A stretch of DNA of 64,000 nt. Source: Acidobacteriota bacterium. GTDB taxonomy: Bacteria > Acidobacteriota > Thermoanaerobaculia > Gp7-AA8. Positions within the stretch are counted from its first letter, which is position 1; each line of letters starts with the position of its first letter. Made by a program: the position numbers and the translations under genes. Positions 18,570-26,725 of the stretch are shown here, one piece after another. Under the pieces are notes generated by a model. It was not told the origin of the DNA, searched no databases, and was given only the letters and a program-made list of their open reading frames with translations. The stretch lies in assembly GCA_021325515.1 (NCBI GenBank), contig JAJPHC010000024.1, positions 1 through 64,000 of the forward strand, in the 5' to 3' direction.

Positions 18570-19325
18570 ATGGAGATCAAGGCTTACGGTCTGACCCACG
18601 TCGGGCGCCAACGCCAGCACAACGAGGACTCGTACCTCGTGGCTGACGAGGCGAAGCTCTTCCTCGTTGCCGACGGAATGGGTGGACATGCCGCGGGCGA
18701 GATCGCCTCGCGCATCGCCGTCGATTCCATCTCCGAATTCATCCTTCATACGAAGGAAGACGACGGAACGTGGCCGCATGCCTACGACGAGCACTACAAG
18801 CGCTCGACGAATCGGCTGATGGCCGCCGTTCGTCTTGCGAATACCCGCGTGCTCGAAGCGATGCGCAAGGATGCGCGGCTCCGCGGCATGGGAACCACCG
18901 TCGTCGCCTGTCTGGCGGAAGGCGACACGCTCTCCGTCGCGCACGTCGGCGATTCGCGCGCCTACATGATTCGCGACAACCAACTGCAGCGCATCACCAA
19001 CGACCACTCCTGGGTGTTCGAGCAGGTGCAGGCCGGGATGCTCACCGAAGCCGAGGCAGAGAAGCATCCGCTGCGCAACGTCATCACCCGCGCCCTCGGC
19101 GGCGCTCTTCAGGTCAATCCCGACGCCTCGGAGATCGAAGTGAAAGAGGGAGACCTCTTCCTTCTCTGTTCCGACGGTCTCACCGGCATGGTTCCGGAAG
19201 AGCAGATCCTCAAGGTTGTGACGGAGTACGGCGATCTCGAAAAGGCCTGTCAGAAACTGATCGACGAGGCGAACGAGCGCGGCGGTCTGGACAACGTCAC
19301 AGCCATTCTCGTGAAGGCGGTCTGA
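18570..19325 (+). CDS. PP2C-family serine/threonine phosphatase
   Basis: This 251-residue stand-alone PP2C phosphatase has all the metal-binding motifs: HNEDSYLV, ADGMGGHAAGE, GTTVVACL, VGDSRAYMIRD, LLCSDGLTGM and GGLDNVTAILV. It dephosphorylates Ser/Thr on proteins and usually works with a Hanks-type kinase, which is not in this window. I chose ATG 18570, which has AGGAAGAG about 9 bases upstream; a GTG at 18564 would add two residues. Its neighbours RodZ, DnaJ-TPR and an L,D-transpeptidase suggest a role in envelope growth control. Confidence 0.93.
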   Translation: MEIKAYGLTHVGRQRQHNEDSYLVADEAKLFLVADGMGGHAAGEIASRIAVDSISEFILHTKEDDGTWPHAYDEHYKRSTNRLMAAVRLANTRVLEAMRKDARLRGMGTTVVACLAEGDTLSVAHVGDSRAYMIRDNQLQRITNDHSWVFEQVQAGMLTEAEAEKHPLRNVITRALGGALQVNPDASEIEVKEGDLFLLCSDGLTGMVPEEQILKVVTEYGDLEKACQKLIDEANERGGLDNVTAILVKAV

Positions 19326-19329
19326 CATC

Positions 19330-19554
19330 GTGCACGTTCGTATCGACTACTGCGGCGTTTGAAACTATCTTCCCCGAGCCTCCAGTCTGGCGGCTGAGAT
19401 CAAGAAAGAGTTCGGCATCGACAGCGAGCTCGTTCGCGGCAGCGGCGGCATCTTCATCGTCACCGTCGACAATCAGAAGATCTTCTCGAAGAAAGAAGAA
19501 GGACGTTTTCCGTCGGAGCGCGAGATCCTCGACGCACTTCGCGCGAGAGCGTGA
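19330..19554 (+). CDS. SelW/Rdx-family selenoprotein with in-frame TGA (Sec)
   Basis: This 74-residue reading frame is interrupted only by TGA at 19360-19362. Reading that codon as selenocysteine gives a Rdx/SelW thioredoxin-like protein: RIDYCGV-Sec-NYLPRA at the N-terminus, SLAAEIKKEFG, SGGIFIVTVD and KIFSKKEEGRFPSE. The TGA falls exactly on the second position of the family's CxxC/CxxU redox motif. Downstream of it lies a SECIS-like hairpin. Start GTG is 4 bases after the PP2C stop with AAGGCGG about 9 bases upstream; its final TGA overlaps the next ATG. Rdx proteins are thiol redox proteins of uncertain substrate. Conventional gene callers would truncate or miss it. Confidence 0.88.
19377..19395 (+). 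promoter_or_regulatory. SECIS-like hairpin
   Basis: AGCC (19377-19380) pairs with GGCT (19392-19395), a T/C mismatch follows, then CC (19382-19383) pairs with GG (19389-19390) around a five-base loop AGTCT. The loop begins 22 bases after the TGA. Bacterial SECIS elements lie within the coding sequence about 16-37 bases after the Sec codon and carry a G at the start of a small apical loop; this hairpin fits both rules and its loop resembles that of E. coli fdhF. Confidence 0.7.
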
Positions 19555-19997
19555 TGTTGCTCGCTGTTCTCGCGCTGCACGTCAATCTGATCGTCGTGGA
19601 GAAGGGCAAGCACACGATGACGCTCCTCGATCATGGACGCGTCGTGAAGTCCTATCATGTCGCCCTCGGTCCGGATCTCGCGCCAAAGAAGAAGAAGGGG
19701 GACGGCCGTACGCCGGAAGGGCGTTACATCATCGATGGGCGTAACGCGGCAAGCCACTACCACCGCGCGCTGCACATTTCGTATCCGAGTGCCGCCGATC
19801 GCCGCAATGCTCGCCGGCGCGGCGTCGATCCTGGCGGCGACATCATGATCCATGGCTTGCCGAATGGAACTGGCAAGCTCGGCAAGCTTCATCTCGCGCG
19901 TGACTGGACACTCGGCTGCATCGCGGTGACCGATGAGGAGATCGAAGAGATCTGGAAACTCGTGCCGAACGGAACGCCGATCGTGATCAAGCCGTGA
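19554..19997 (+). CDS. YkuD-type L,D-transpeptidase-like protein
   Basis: This 147-residue protein begins with a short hydrophobic stretch and is essentially one YkuD catalytic domain. The active-site region is visible as IMIHGLPNG followed by DWTLGCIAVTDEEI, with the nucleophile Cys in LGC and the upstream catalytic His in IHG. The domain forms 3-3 cross-links in peptidoglycan or anchors proteins to it. The classical SHGC is replaced by TLGC, as in many ErfK-type members. ATG 19554 overlaps the selenoprotein stop (TGATG), so it closes the seven-gene operon. Confidence 0.88.
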   Translation: MLLAVLALHVNLIVVEKGKHTMTLLDHGRVVKSYHVALGPDLAPKKKKGDGRTPEGRYIIDGRNAASHYHRALHISYPSAADRRNARRRGVDPGGDIMIHGLPNGTGKLGKLHLARDWTLGCIAVTDEEIEEIWKLVPNGTPIVIKP

Positions 19998-20032
19998 TGT
20001 GCAGGACAAGCTCTCAGCTTGTCGGGCACATC
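19996..20032. repeat. Palindromic element at the operon end
   Basis: GATGTGC (19996-20002) pairs with GCACATC (20026-20032), and inside it GACAAGCT (20005-20012) pairs with AGCTTGTC (20016-20023) around a CTC loop. It overlaps the TGA of the L,D-transpeptidase gene and lies before a convergent gene, so it may act as a bidirectional terminator or be a REP-type repeat. Confidence 0.6.
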
Positions 20033-20050
20033 CTGAGATGAGAGGTTGTC

Positions 20051-21676
20051 CTACACCTGCCTTCTCTTGAACACGAACACGAGGCTGCCCGACTTCGGCT
20101 GGTATTGCATCGCTTCCGGACCCCACGTGTAGTGCGTTCCCTCGTCGCCGATGTCGGCGATTCCATCGAGGACGTAGCCGCTGCTGACGTATTTCTCCGA
20201 CCAGTCGAAGATCGTCTTGTCGGAGTCGGGCCGGCGCAGCCACGACTTCTGCACGGTCACCATGACGATGTATTTCGGTTTCGCCTGTTCGATCTCGGCG
20301 ATCATCTCCTGCTGCATGTGATGCGCGAAGGCCTGCTTCTCCATCAGTGGATAGGTGTAGATGTATCCGGTTGCCGACTTCCGGCCTGAATAGAAGTAGA
20401 TCTCGGGCTCCGAGCCGATGACGGCGATGCGATCGTCCGGCCCTGTGTGCTCCTTCAGGTAGTTCCCGATCTCGATCGCCTCCGGGAAAGGGTTGTCGCC
20501 GTAGAGCAACTTGTCGATGACGGCCGGCTCGGTACGCATCAGCGCCGGCCATTGCAATCCGAGCGCGACTAGATACGCGATCGCGTAAACGCCGGTTACG
20601 GCCGCGCGCATCGGCACCAGGTTCGATACTGCGGCTACGGCCGCTCCATTCAAAAGCGCGACGGCGGGGAAGAGCACGATGAAGTAGTGCGGCCGGAAGA
20701 AGAGGCCCGGCGTCGTCGCGAGAGCTCCGGCAGCGGCGAAGCCGGTCACGAACAGCGCATGGCGGCGCGTCTCCGGCCTCACGAACAGCAACACGAGACC
20801 GGCGAGCGCAATCCACCACACCGGTGCGGTGTAACGAATGATCGGCCCGAGGTTGTCACTCAGCGCGCTGAGTCCGTCGGCGAGCGATGCCTGCGACACG
20901 TACTGCCGCGCGTAGTCGATCGTCCAGAATTTCGCGCGGGAGAAAACGCCGGCGATCGCCAGGATCAGCGCCGTCAGTCCCATCATCGCCGAAGCGCCGC
21001 CCGCGAGCGCCGCCGTCTCCTTCACTTTCTTCTGCGTCAGAAGCCAGACGGCTGCGAACAAGCCGAAGAACATCCCCGGCTGTTTCATCAACGCCGCGAT
21101 GGCGAGGAGCGCTCCGCCGATCACGATGCGCGGCAGCGGCGTAGCGTCCTGTCCCGTGCGCGGCGTGAGAATCATCAGTCCCGCCACCGCCGCGAGCGCG
21201 ACGAAGTGCGTCGCGTGCGCGTAGGGACCCATCGCCGGAATCGTGATCGACAGCAGCAGTTGCACCGCCGCGGTGATGACTCCCGCGACGTGCCCGAACA
21301 TCCTCTTCGTAAGAACGAAGAGACAGAGCGCGGTTGCGCTCGTGACGAGCAGCAGTCCGATGCGAATGCCGGAGATCGTCTCGCCGAAGATACCCATCAC
21401 GAACGCGTACGCCGCGTACGTGCCGGGCCACTTCATGTTGTAAACGAGCTTGTACGGCGGAACACCGTGCAGGATCAGTTGACCGGCGTACGCGTATTCC
21501 CCTTCGTCGCGCTCGAGCGGAAGATCGATCAGCCGCATCCGGATCATCGCGAAGAACGCGACGAGCAGAAAGAGTGCGATCGCCGACAACTGAAGATGGA
21601 GAGCGCCTGCGGTCGTTTTCGCAGCGGCAGGAGCGGCGCTCGCGTCCTCCGCACTGGAGCGTTTGCGTCTGGCCAA
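20051..21676 (-). CDS. GT39/ArnT-like membrane glycosyltransferase
   Basis: This 541-residue protein has about ten membrane segments. The first periplasmic loop carries the acidic motif of GT-C enzymes (PLERDEGEYAYAGQL), and a soluble C-terminal domain follows the last helix. GT-C proteins move a sugar from a polyprenyl-phosphate carrier to lipid or protein at the outer face of the membrane. Start is TTG at 21676, with no ATG or GTG in a better place. The divergent GAF/HD-GYP gene begins 52 bases away. Donor and acceptor are unknown. Confidence 0.78.
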   Translation of the reverse strand: MARRKRSSAEDASAAPAAAKTTAGALHLQLSAIALFLLVAFFAMIRMRLIDLPLERDEGEYAYAGQLILHGVPPYKLVYNMKWPGTYAAYAFVMGIFGETISGIRIGLLLVTSATALCLFVLTKRMFGHVAGVITAAVQLLLSITIPAMGPYAHATHFVALAAVAGLMILTPRTGQDATPLPRIVIGGALLAIAALMKQPGMFFGLFAAVWLLTQKKVKETAALAGGASAMMGLTALILAIAGVFSRAKFWTIDYARQYVSQASLADGLSALSDNLGPIIRYTAPVWWIALAGLVLLFVRPETRRHALFVTGFAAAGALATTPGLFFRPHYFIVLFPAVALLNGAAVAAVSNLVPMRAAVTGVYAIAYLVALGLQWPALMRTEPAVIDKLLYGDNPFPEAIEIGNYLKEHTGPDDRIAVIGSEPEIYFYSGRKSATGYIYTYPLMEKQAFAHHMQQEMIAEIEQAKPKYIVMVTVQKSWLRRPDSDKTIFDWSEKYVSSGYVLDGIADIGDEGTHYTWGPEAMQYQPKSGSLVFVFKRRQV

Positions 21677-21728
21677 GGCGGCGGGAGTTTGGCCGATCCG
21701 CCGCGGGATTACAAGCTACACTGAGCCC

Positions 21729-23462
21729 GTGCATCCGGAGGTGGACGAGCTTCGGCCAAAGCTCAAGGAAATCCTTTACGACTGCGCCGTCGACATCAAG
21801 GCCACGAAGGCGGCGCTCTATCTTTACGAGGGATCGACGCGGAACTTCGAGCTCGTCACCGAGTATGGATTCCGCAGCTCCGTGCGGCAGTTCGCCGACT
21901 TCAATGATCCAGTGATCGATCGCTGCGGCCGCGGCCGCACTCCCTTCTTTCTCAACGGGCTCGCCGTTGATCCGCGGTTCTCCGAGCTTCTCTATGCGTC
22001 ATCCACCGATCGCCTTCTGGCCGCACCGATCTATCTCCGCGGCCAGCTCGTTGGTGTGATCGACATGCGCGACAAGGCGAGCAAGCAGCCGTTCGAGCAG
22101 CCGGATGTGGGGAAGGCGCAGGGAATCGCCGATCGGATCGCCGCGCTGTTCGCGAACAAGAACGTGTTCGGGCTGCGCTTCATCGCGCTGTCCGATGCCG
22201 ATGATGCAGCACCGGTGATGACCGGCGCAGGCGAGACGGCGATCACGGTGACGAGTACCCCGCCGCCCCTCGCTGCTCCGCCGCCTCCGCGGCCGCAGTT
22301 GCTGGCGCGAACCGAGCCCCAACCATTGGCTGCACCACCACTGGCGCCTCCACCGCCGCCGGTGGCCAAAGTCCCCGAGGAGCGCCGCGCGCGTGTGCCG
22401 CGGTTGGCGTCGCTGGTGCTCGAGGCACGCACCGCCGCGAGCCGCATCATCATCGCGCCGCCGCCTCCCTCGATCTCGGAGGCCGAGCTCGCGGCCACCC
22501 GCGAGATTCTCCGCGCGATCCTGCTGATCCCGGGCGCCCTCGTCGCCGCATTCTCGGCATTTGGGCATATGGGCGGAGTGCAGGAGATCGCGTCGAAGTC
22601 GGCCATGACCGACGATGCCATGAGCCTGCTGCAGACGAAGTTGAACGTCTGGCTCACGCGGCGCGGCGAGGCGGGAGGCTTTCTGCGCCCTGCCGCGCAA
22701 ACGCCGCTCGGCACGAGCTCGCCGCCGATCACCGCGGGGCAACTGCAGAAGGTGTTCACGGCTCCCGTCACGGCCGCAGGAATGCACGCGATGTATCTGA
22801 CAGTGGGATTCTCCGCGCCGCCTGATCGTACGACTCACGAAATGCTCGGCGCTCAACTGCAGCAGTTGCAGGTCGGCATCGAGCACTCGATTCACCGCAT
22901 GGCGCTGCAGTCGATGCGCACGCGCGCGGCGGAGCAGCTCGTCGAGCCCGACTTCGCGAAGTTTCCCGAATTGCGGCGGCACACCGACATCGTCTGCTCC
23001 CGCGCCGTCGCCTTTGCGCAATTCCTCGGCATGACACCGTCGGAAGTCGACGACGTTCGCTTGACCGCGCTCGTGCACGATTGCGGAATGCGCGTGCTCG
23101 ATTACGACCGGCTCTATCGCAAGAAGGACATCTCCGCCGACGAGATCAGCATTCTGCGCGAGCACGTCAGCGTCGGGGCGGCGATGGTCGAGCCGCTGCT
23201 CGGACCGGAAATCGCGCGTGCCGTGCTCTGTCATCACGAACGCCCCGACGGCCGCGGCTATCCGAATGAGCTGAGCGGAAACGACATCCCCTGGCTCTCG
23301 CGTCTCGTGCAGATCTGTGATGCGTTCGTCACGATGACCGACAGCGAGTCGTATCAGCCGCCGCAGACGATGGAACAGGCGCTCGCCGTGATCTCCAGCG
23401 CGGCGGGAAGCCAGTTCGACGAGCAGCTCGCCGCGCGATTCATCGAGATGTTGAAGAGTTGA
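21729..23462 (+). CDS. GAF and HD-GYP domain signalling protein
   Basis: This 577-residue protein has an N-terminal GAF domain (about residues 1-145), a Pro/Ala-rich linker (about 165-235), a middle region, and a C-terminal HD-type phosphohydrolase domain. The last shows ALVHDCGMR (HD pair), then CHHERPDGRGYP with the GYP signature, and QICDAFVTMT. HD-GYP enzymes degrade cyclic-di-GMP. The GTG at 21729 is preferred because the in-frame TTG at 21663 would overlap the divergent gene. Likely a cytoplasmic second-messenger phosphodiesterase controlled by the GAF ligand. Confidence 0.85.
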   Translation: MHPEVDELRPKLKEILYDCAVDIKATKAALYLYEGSTRNFELVTEYGFRSSVRQFADFNDPVIDRCGRGRTPFFLNGLAVDPRFSELLYASSTDRLLAAPIYLRGQLVGVIDMRDKASKQPFEQPDVGKAQGIADRIAALFANKNVFGLRFIALSDADDAAPVMTGAGETAITVTSTPPPLAAPPPPRPQLLARTEPQPLAAPPLAPPPPPVAKVPEERRARVPRLASLVLEARTAASRIIIAPPPPSISEAELAATREILRAILLIPGALVAAFSAFGHMGGVQEIASKSAMTDDAMSLLQTKLNVWLTRRGEAGGFLRPAAQTPLGTSSPPITAGQLQKVFTAPVTAAGMHAMYLTVGFSAPPDRTTHEMLGAQLQQLQVGIEHSIHRMALQSMRTRAAEQLVEPDFAKFPELRRHTDIVCSRAVAFAQFLGMTPSEVDDVRLTALVHDCGMRVLDYDRLYRKKDISADEISILREHVSVGAAMVEPLLGPEIARAVLCHHERPDGRGYPNELSGNDIPWLSRLVQICDAFVTMTDSESYQPPQTMEQALAVISSAAGSQFDEQLAARFIEMLKS

Positions 23463-23491
23463 GCGCGCCGTTGCCGTAGAATCCGCGATCC

Positions 23492-23776
23492 ATGAACATC
23501 GATCGCGAAGAAGCGCGCCGCATCGCCGAGCTTGCCCGTCTCGATCTCGACGACGACGCGCTCGTGCGCATGGCCGCGGAGATGACGAAGATCCTCACGT
23601 ACATCGACCAGTTGCGCGAGGTCGATGTGGAGGGGTTCGAAGAGCACACGGCGGAGGCCACGCCGCTCCGCGACGATGAGCCGCGACCTTCGCTCGATCG
23701 TTCAAGCGCGGAGCGGAACGCGCCGCAGTGGACCGGCGGATTCTTCGTCGTCCCGAAGGTGATCGGCGGTGAGTGA
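23492..23776 (+). CDS. gatC: Asp-tRNA(Asn)/Glu-tRNA(Gln) amidotransferase subunit C
   Basis: This 94-residue protein shows the typical GatC start (REEARRIAELARLDLDDD) and the conserved MTKILTYIDQLREVD. GatC stabilises the GatA-GatB complex that amidates misacylated tRNA. It overlaps gatA by 8 bases. gatB is not in the window. Confidence 0.93.
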   Translation: MNIDREEARRIAELARLDLDDDALVRMAAEMTKILTYIDQLREVDVEGFEEHTAEATPLRDDEPRPSLDRSSAERNAPQWTGGFFVVPKVIGGE

Positions 23777-25151
23777 GCTGCTCGCACTGCCGTGGCACGA
23801 GGCGCGCGCAGAGGTCTCGCCGCGCGAATATCTCGACGCCTGTCTCGATGCGATCGCCGCACGCGACGGTGCGATCCGCGCGTTCCTGCATGTGAATCGC
23901 GACGCGGCGGGCGACGGCCTGCCGATCGCGGTCAAGGACAACATCGTCACCACCGACATGCCGACGACCTGCGCCTCGCGCATCCTGAGCGGCTTTCGCT
24001 CGCCGTTCGATGCGACCGTGATCTCGCGCCTCCGCGCGCAGAATGCGGCGATCGTCGGCAAGACGAATCTCGACGAGTTCGCGATGGGCTCGTCGACGGA
24101 GCATTCGGCGTTCGGAGTCACGCGCAATCCGTGGAACCTCGACTGCGTGGCCGGCGGCTCGTCGGGCGGATCCGCGGCGGCGGTTGCCGCGCGCATGGTG
24201 CCGGCGGCGCTCGGATCAGAAACGGGCGGCTCGGTGCGGCAGCCCGCAGCGCTGTGCGGCGTCGTGGGAGTGAAGCCGACCTACGGACGCGTCAGCCGCT
24301 ACGGGCTCGTGGCGTTCGCGTCGGGACTCGACCAGATCGGCGTCGTCACCAAGACCGTGCGTGAATCGGCAGACGTTCTCGGCATGATCGCGGGCCACGA
24401 TCCGATGGACTCGACCTCGAGCACGCATCCTGTCGATGACTATGCGTCCGAGCTCGAGGAAGGGGTGCGCGGCCTTCGCTTCGGCGTCGTGCGCGAAGCG
24501 ATCGAGCAGCTCACCGGCGAAGTGCGCGAGAACTTCGACGCCGCGCTCGCCGTGCTGCGCGGCGCCGGGGCGGCCGTCGAAGAGGTGAGCGTCCCTTCGA
24601 TCTCCTACGCCATCGCCGTCTACTACATCGTGGCGAACGCCGAAGCGAGCGCGAACCTCTCGCGCTTCGACGGCATTCGCTACGGACACCGGAGCTCCTC
24701 GGCGCGAACGCTCGAGGATGTCTACGCCGATTCGCGTGCCGAAGGCTTCGGTGCGGAAGTGAAGCGGCGGATCATGCTCGGCACGTTCGCACTTTCGTCC
24801 GGATATTACGATGCGTACTATGGCCGCGCGCAGCGCGTGCGTGCGCGCCTCCGCCACGACTTCAGCGAGGCCTTTCGCAAATTCGATTTTCTTCTGACGC
24901 CGACGACGCCCGAGCCCGCGTTTCCCGTCGGCGCGAAGACCGGCGATCCGCTGTCGATGTATCTCTCCGACATCTTCACCGCGCCGGCGAATCTCGTCGG
25001 CATCCCGGCGATCGCCGTCCCGTCAGGCTTCGCACGCAATGGCCTTCCGCTCTCGCTGCAGATCATGGCGCCGCATTTTGCCGAGAAGGCGATGTTCCGC
25101 GCTGCCGCAGCGTACGAGCGCGAGACGCAGTTCTGGCGGGAGAAGCGATAG
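23769..25151 (+). CDS. gatA: Asp-tRNA(Asn)/Glu-tRNA(Gln) amidotransferase subunit A
   Basis: This 460-residue amidase-signature enzyme liberates ammonia from glutamine for GatB. The Ser-cis-Ser-Lys triad regions are present: PIAVKDNIVT (Lys), then GGSSGGSAAAVA and GSETGGSVRQPA (the two Ser residues). Start GTG at 23769 lies within the end of gatC. Length is slightly short of the usual 480-490. An AsnB is encoded elsewhere in the window, but its setting in a polysaccharide locus does not rule out that this organism needs GatCAB for Asn-tRNA or Gln-tRNA. Confidence 0.94.
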   Translation: MSELLALPWHEARAEVSPREYLDACLDAIAARDGAIRAFLHVNRDAAGDGLPIAVKDNIVTTDMPTTCASRILSGFRSPFDATVISRLRAQNAAIVGKTNLDEFAMGSSTEHSAFGVTRNPWNLDCVAGGSSGGSAAAVAARMVPAALGSETGGSVRQPAALCGVVGVKPTYGRVSRYGLVAFASGLDQIGVVTKTVRESADVLGMIAGHDPMDSTSSTHPVDDYASELEEGVRGLRFGVVREAIEQLTGEVRENFDAALAVLRGAGAAVEEVSVPSISYAIAVYYIVANAEASANLSRFDGIRYGHRSSSARTLEDVYADSRAEGFGAEVKRRIMLGTFALSSGYYDAYYGRAQRVRARLRHDFSEAFRKFDFLLTPTTPEPAFPVGAKTGDPLSMYLSDIFTAPANLVGIPAIAVPSGFARNGLPLSLQIMAPHFAEKAMFRAAAAYERETQFWREKR

Positions 25152-25186
25152 AACGACGATCATCGCTGTGCTCATGATGTCGTACA

Positions 25187-26107
25187 GTGGTTCTCGTGAA
25201 CGCGCTCTTCTTCGAACGCTTTGGCGATGCCGATGTCTTGCAGTACGGACAACTTCCCGATCCCGAGCCGCGCGACGGTCATGCCATCGTCCGCACCAGG
25301 GCGATTGGACTGAACTTCGCGGACATCTACCGCCGCAACGGCAACTATCACCTCGCCGGCGCGCCGCCGTGGATTCTCGGCTACGAAGCCGCGGGCGTGA
25401 TCGAAACGACAGGCGAGCGCGTCGCGTTTGCCGATTCGCCATTTGCGAATGCGGAGCTCGTGTCGGTGCCGCGCGAGAAGCTCGTGCCGCTCCCTGACTC
25501 GATCTCGTTCGAAGTCGCGGCGAGTGTGATGCTGCAGGGGCTCACCGCGCAGTATCTCGTCGAAGACAGCGTGCGCGTCACGCCGGGAACGTCCGTGCTC
25601 GTTCATGCATCCGCCGGAGGTGTGGGCCTGCTGCTCGTGCAGTTCGCGAAAGCAGCAGGCGCTCACGTGAGCGGTGTGGTCTCGTCCGAGGAGAAGGCGA
25701 GGGCGGCACTCGAGGCGGGCGCGGATCGCATCTTCATCGGCGACGAATGGACGAAAGAGAAATTCGATGTCGTCTACGACTCTGTTGGCTCGACGCTGGC
25801 GAAGAGCCTCGACGCCACGCGCGTTCGCGGTACGGTCGTCTTCTATGGAATGGCCGGCGGCGATCCAGCTCCCGTCGATCCGCGCCGCCTGATGGACGAA
25901 TCGAAGTCGCTCACCGGCGGCGATCTCTGGAACTACCTGACGTCAGCGGATGAACGCCGCTCACGCGCCGCGCGGATGTTCGCGATGATCGAGGAAGGGA
26001 AGCTGAAGCCGCGCATCGCCTCGACGTTCGCCTTGCGCGATGGTGCGAAGGCGCATCGCTACCTTGAAAGCCGCGCCGCGATCGGCAAAGTCCTGCTGCT
26101 CCCGTAG
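25187..26107 (+). CDS. MDR-family quinone oxidoreductase-like protein
   Basis: This 306-residue zinc-independent medium-chain dehydrogenase/reductase has an N-terminal GroES-like domain (GLNFADIYRRNGNY) and the NADPH-binding motif VHASAGGVGLLLVQFAKAAGA. It resembles NADPH:quinone reductase (QorA), which reduces quinones or enones. Start is GTG 25187, with GTG 25196 as an alternative. It lies 35 bases after gatA and is probably independent in function. Confidence 0.87.
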   Translation: MVLVNALFFERFGDADVLQYGQLPDPEPRDGHAIVRTRAIGLNFADIYRRNGNYHLAGAPPWILGYEAAGVIETTGERVAFADSPFANAELVSVPREKLVPLPDSISFEVAASVMLQGLTAQYLVEDSVRVTPGTSVLVHASAGGVGLLLVQFAKAAGAHVSGVVSSEEKARAALEAGADRIFIGDEWTKEKFDVVYDSVGSTLAKSLDATRVRGTVVFYGMAGGDPAPVDPRRLMDESKSLTGGDLWNYLTSADERRSRAARMFAMIEEGKLKPRIASTFALRDGAKAHRYLESRAAIGKVLLLP

Positions 26108-26124
26108 CCTCGGCACGTGGCGCG

Positions 26125-26712
26125 TTACTTCCGTACCGCCTTCTCGATCACGACCGGCTTCGAAAGAATCTGCCCCTTCATGTACTCCGAATCCGCCGCG
26201 CCATCCGCCGGCATCTTCTGAATCGCGCGCACGACGTCCATGCCGCGGATCACGCGTCCGAACGCTGCGAAGCCCTGGCCGTCCGGGTTGCGCATGCCGC
26301 CGAAGTCGAGCGCCGGCTGGTCGCCGATGCAGATGAAGAACGCTGCCGCGCTTCCTGTTCCCACCTTCCCCCGCGCGAGCGACACCGTGCCGTCGGTGTG
26401 CCTGATGCCGGTCGCCTTCGTCGTCTCGTGCTCGATCGGCGGCAGAGCCTTGTCATCTGCGACGCCGCCTTGAATGACTTCGATCTTCGGAGTGCCGTGA
26501 TCGTTGTCTGCGCGTACGACGCGATAGAAGGTCGCTCCGTCGTACAGGCCCTTGCCGGCGTAGCGGAGAAAATCCGCCGACGAAAGCGGCGCCTGTTTCT
26601 CGAAGACCTCGATGTCGATCTCGCCGGCGGTTGTGACGAGCGTGACGACGGTGGGTTTGGCGTGCGCGAAGAAGAGCGCGAGTGCGACGAGAAGACAATT
26701 CATCGCACCCAT
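26125..26712 (-). CDS. Cyclophilin-type peptidyl-prolyl isomerase, exported
   Basis: This 195-residue protein begins with a signal peptide (MNCLLVALALFFAHA, cleavage after about residue 18) followed by a short bacterial cyclophilin domain. Recognisable parts are TTAGEIDIEVFEKQAP, GATFYRVVRA, IQGG and GSAAAFFICIGDQPALD. It would catalyse proline isomerisation during folding of exported proteins. ATG 26712 or 26703 could be the start. It is divergent from the GMC oxidoreductase gene with only 13 bases between. Confidence 0.9.
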   Translation of the reverse strand: MGAMNCLLVALALFFAHAKPTVVTLVTTAGEIDIEVFEKQAPLSSADFLRYAGKGLYDGATFYRVVRADNDHGTPKIEVIQGGVADDKALPPIEHETTKATGIRHTDGTVSLARGKVGTGSAAAFFICIGDQPALDFGGMRNPDGQGFAAFGRVIRGMDVVRAIQKMPADGAADSEYMKGQILSKPVVIEKAVRK

Positions 26713-26725
26713 TTATCATGCAAGC

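Noticed and set aside
19360-19362. TGA as a nonsense mutation making the small gene a pseudogene
   Set aside because: The codon falls exactly at the Sec/Cys position of the family, the rest of the frame is intact, and a SECIS-like hairpin follows.
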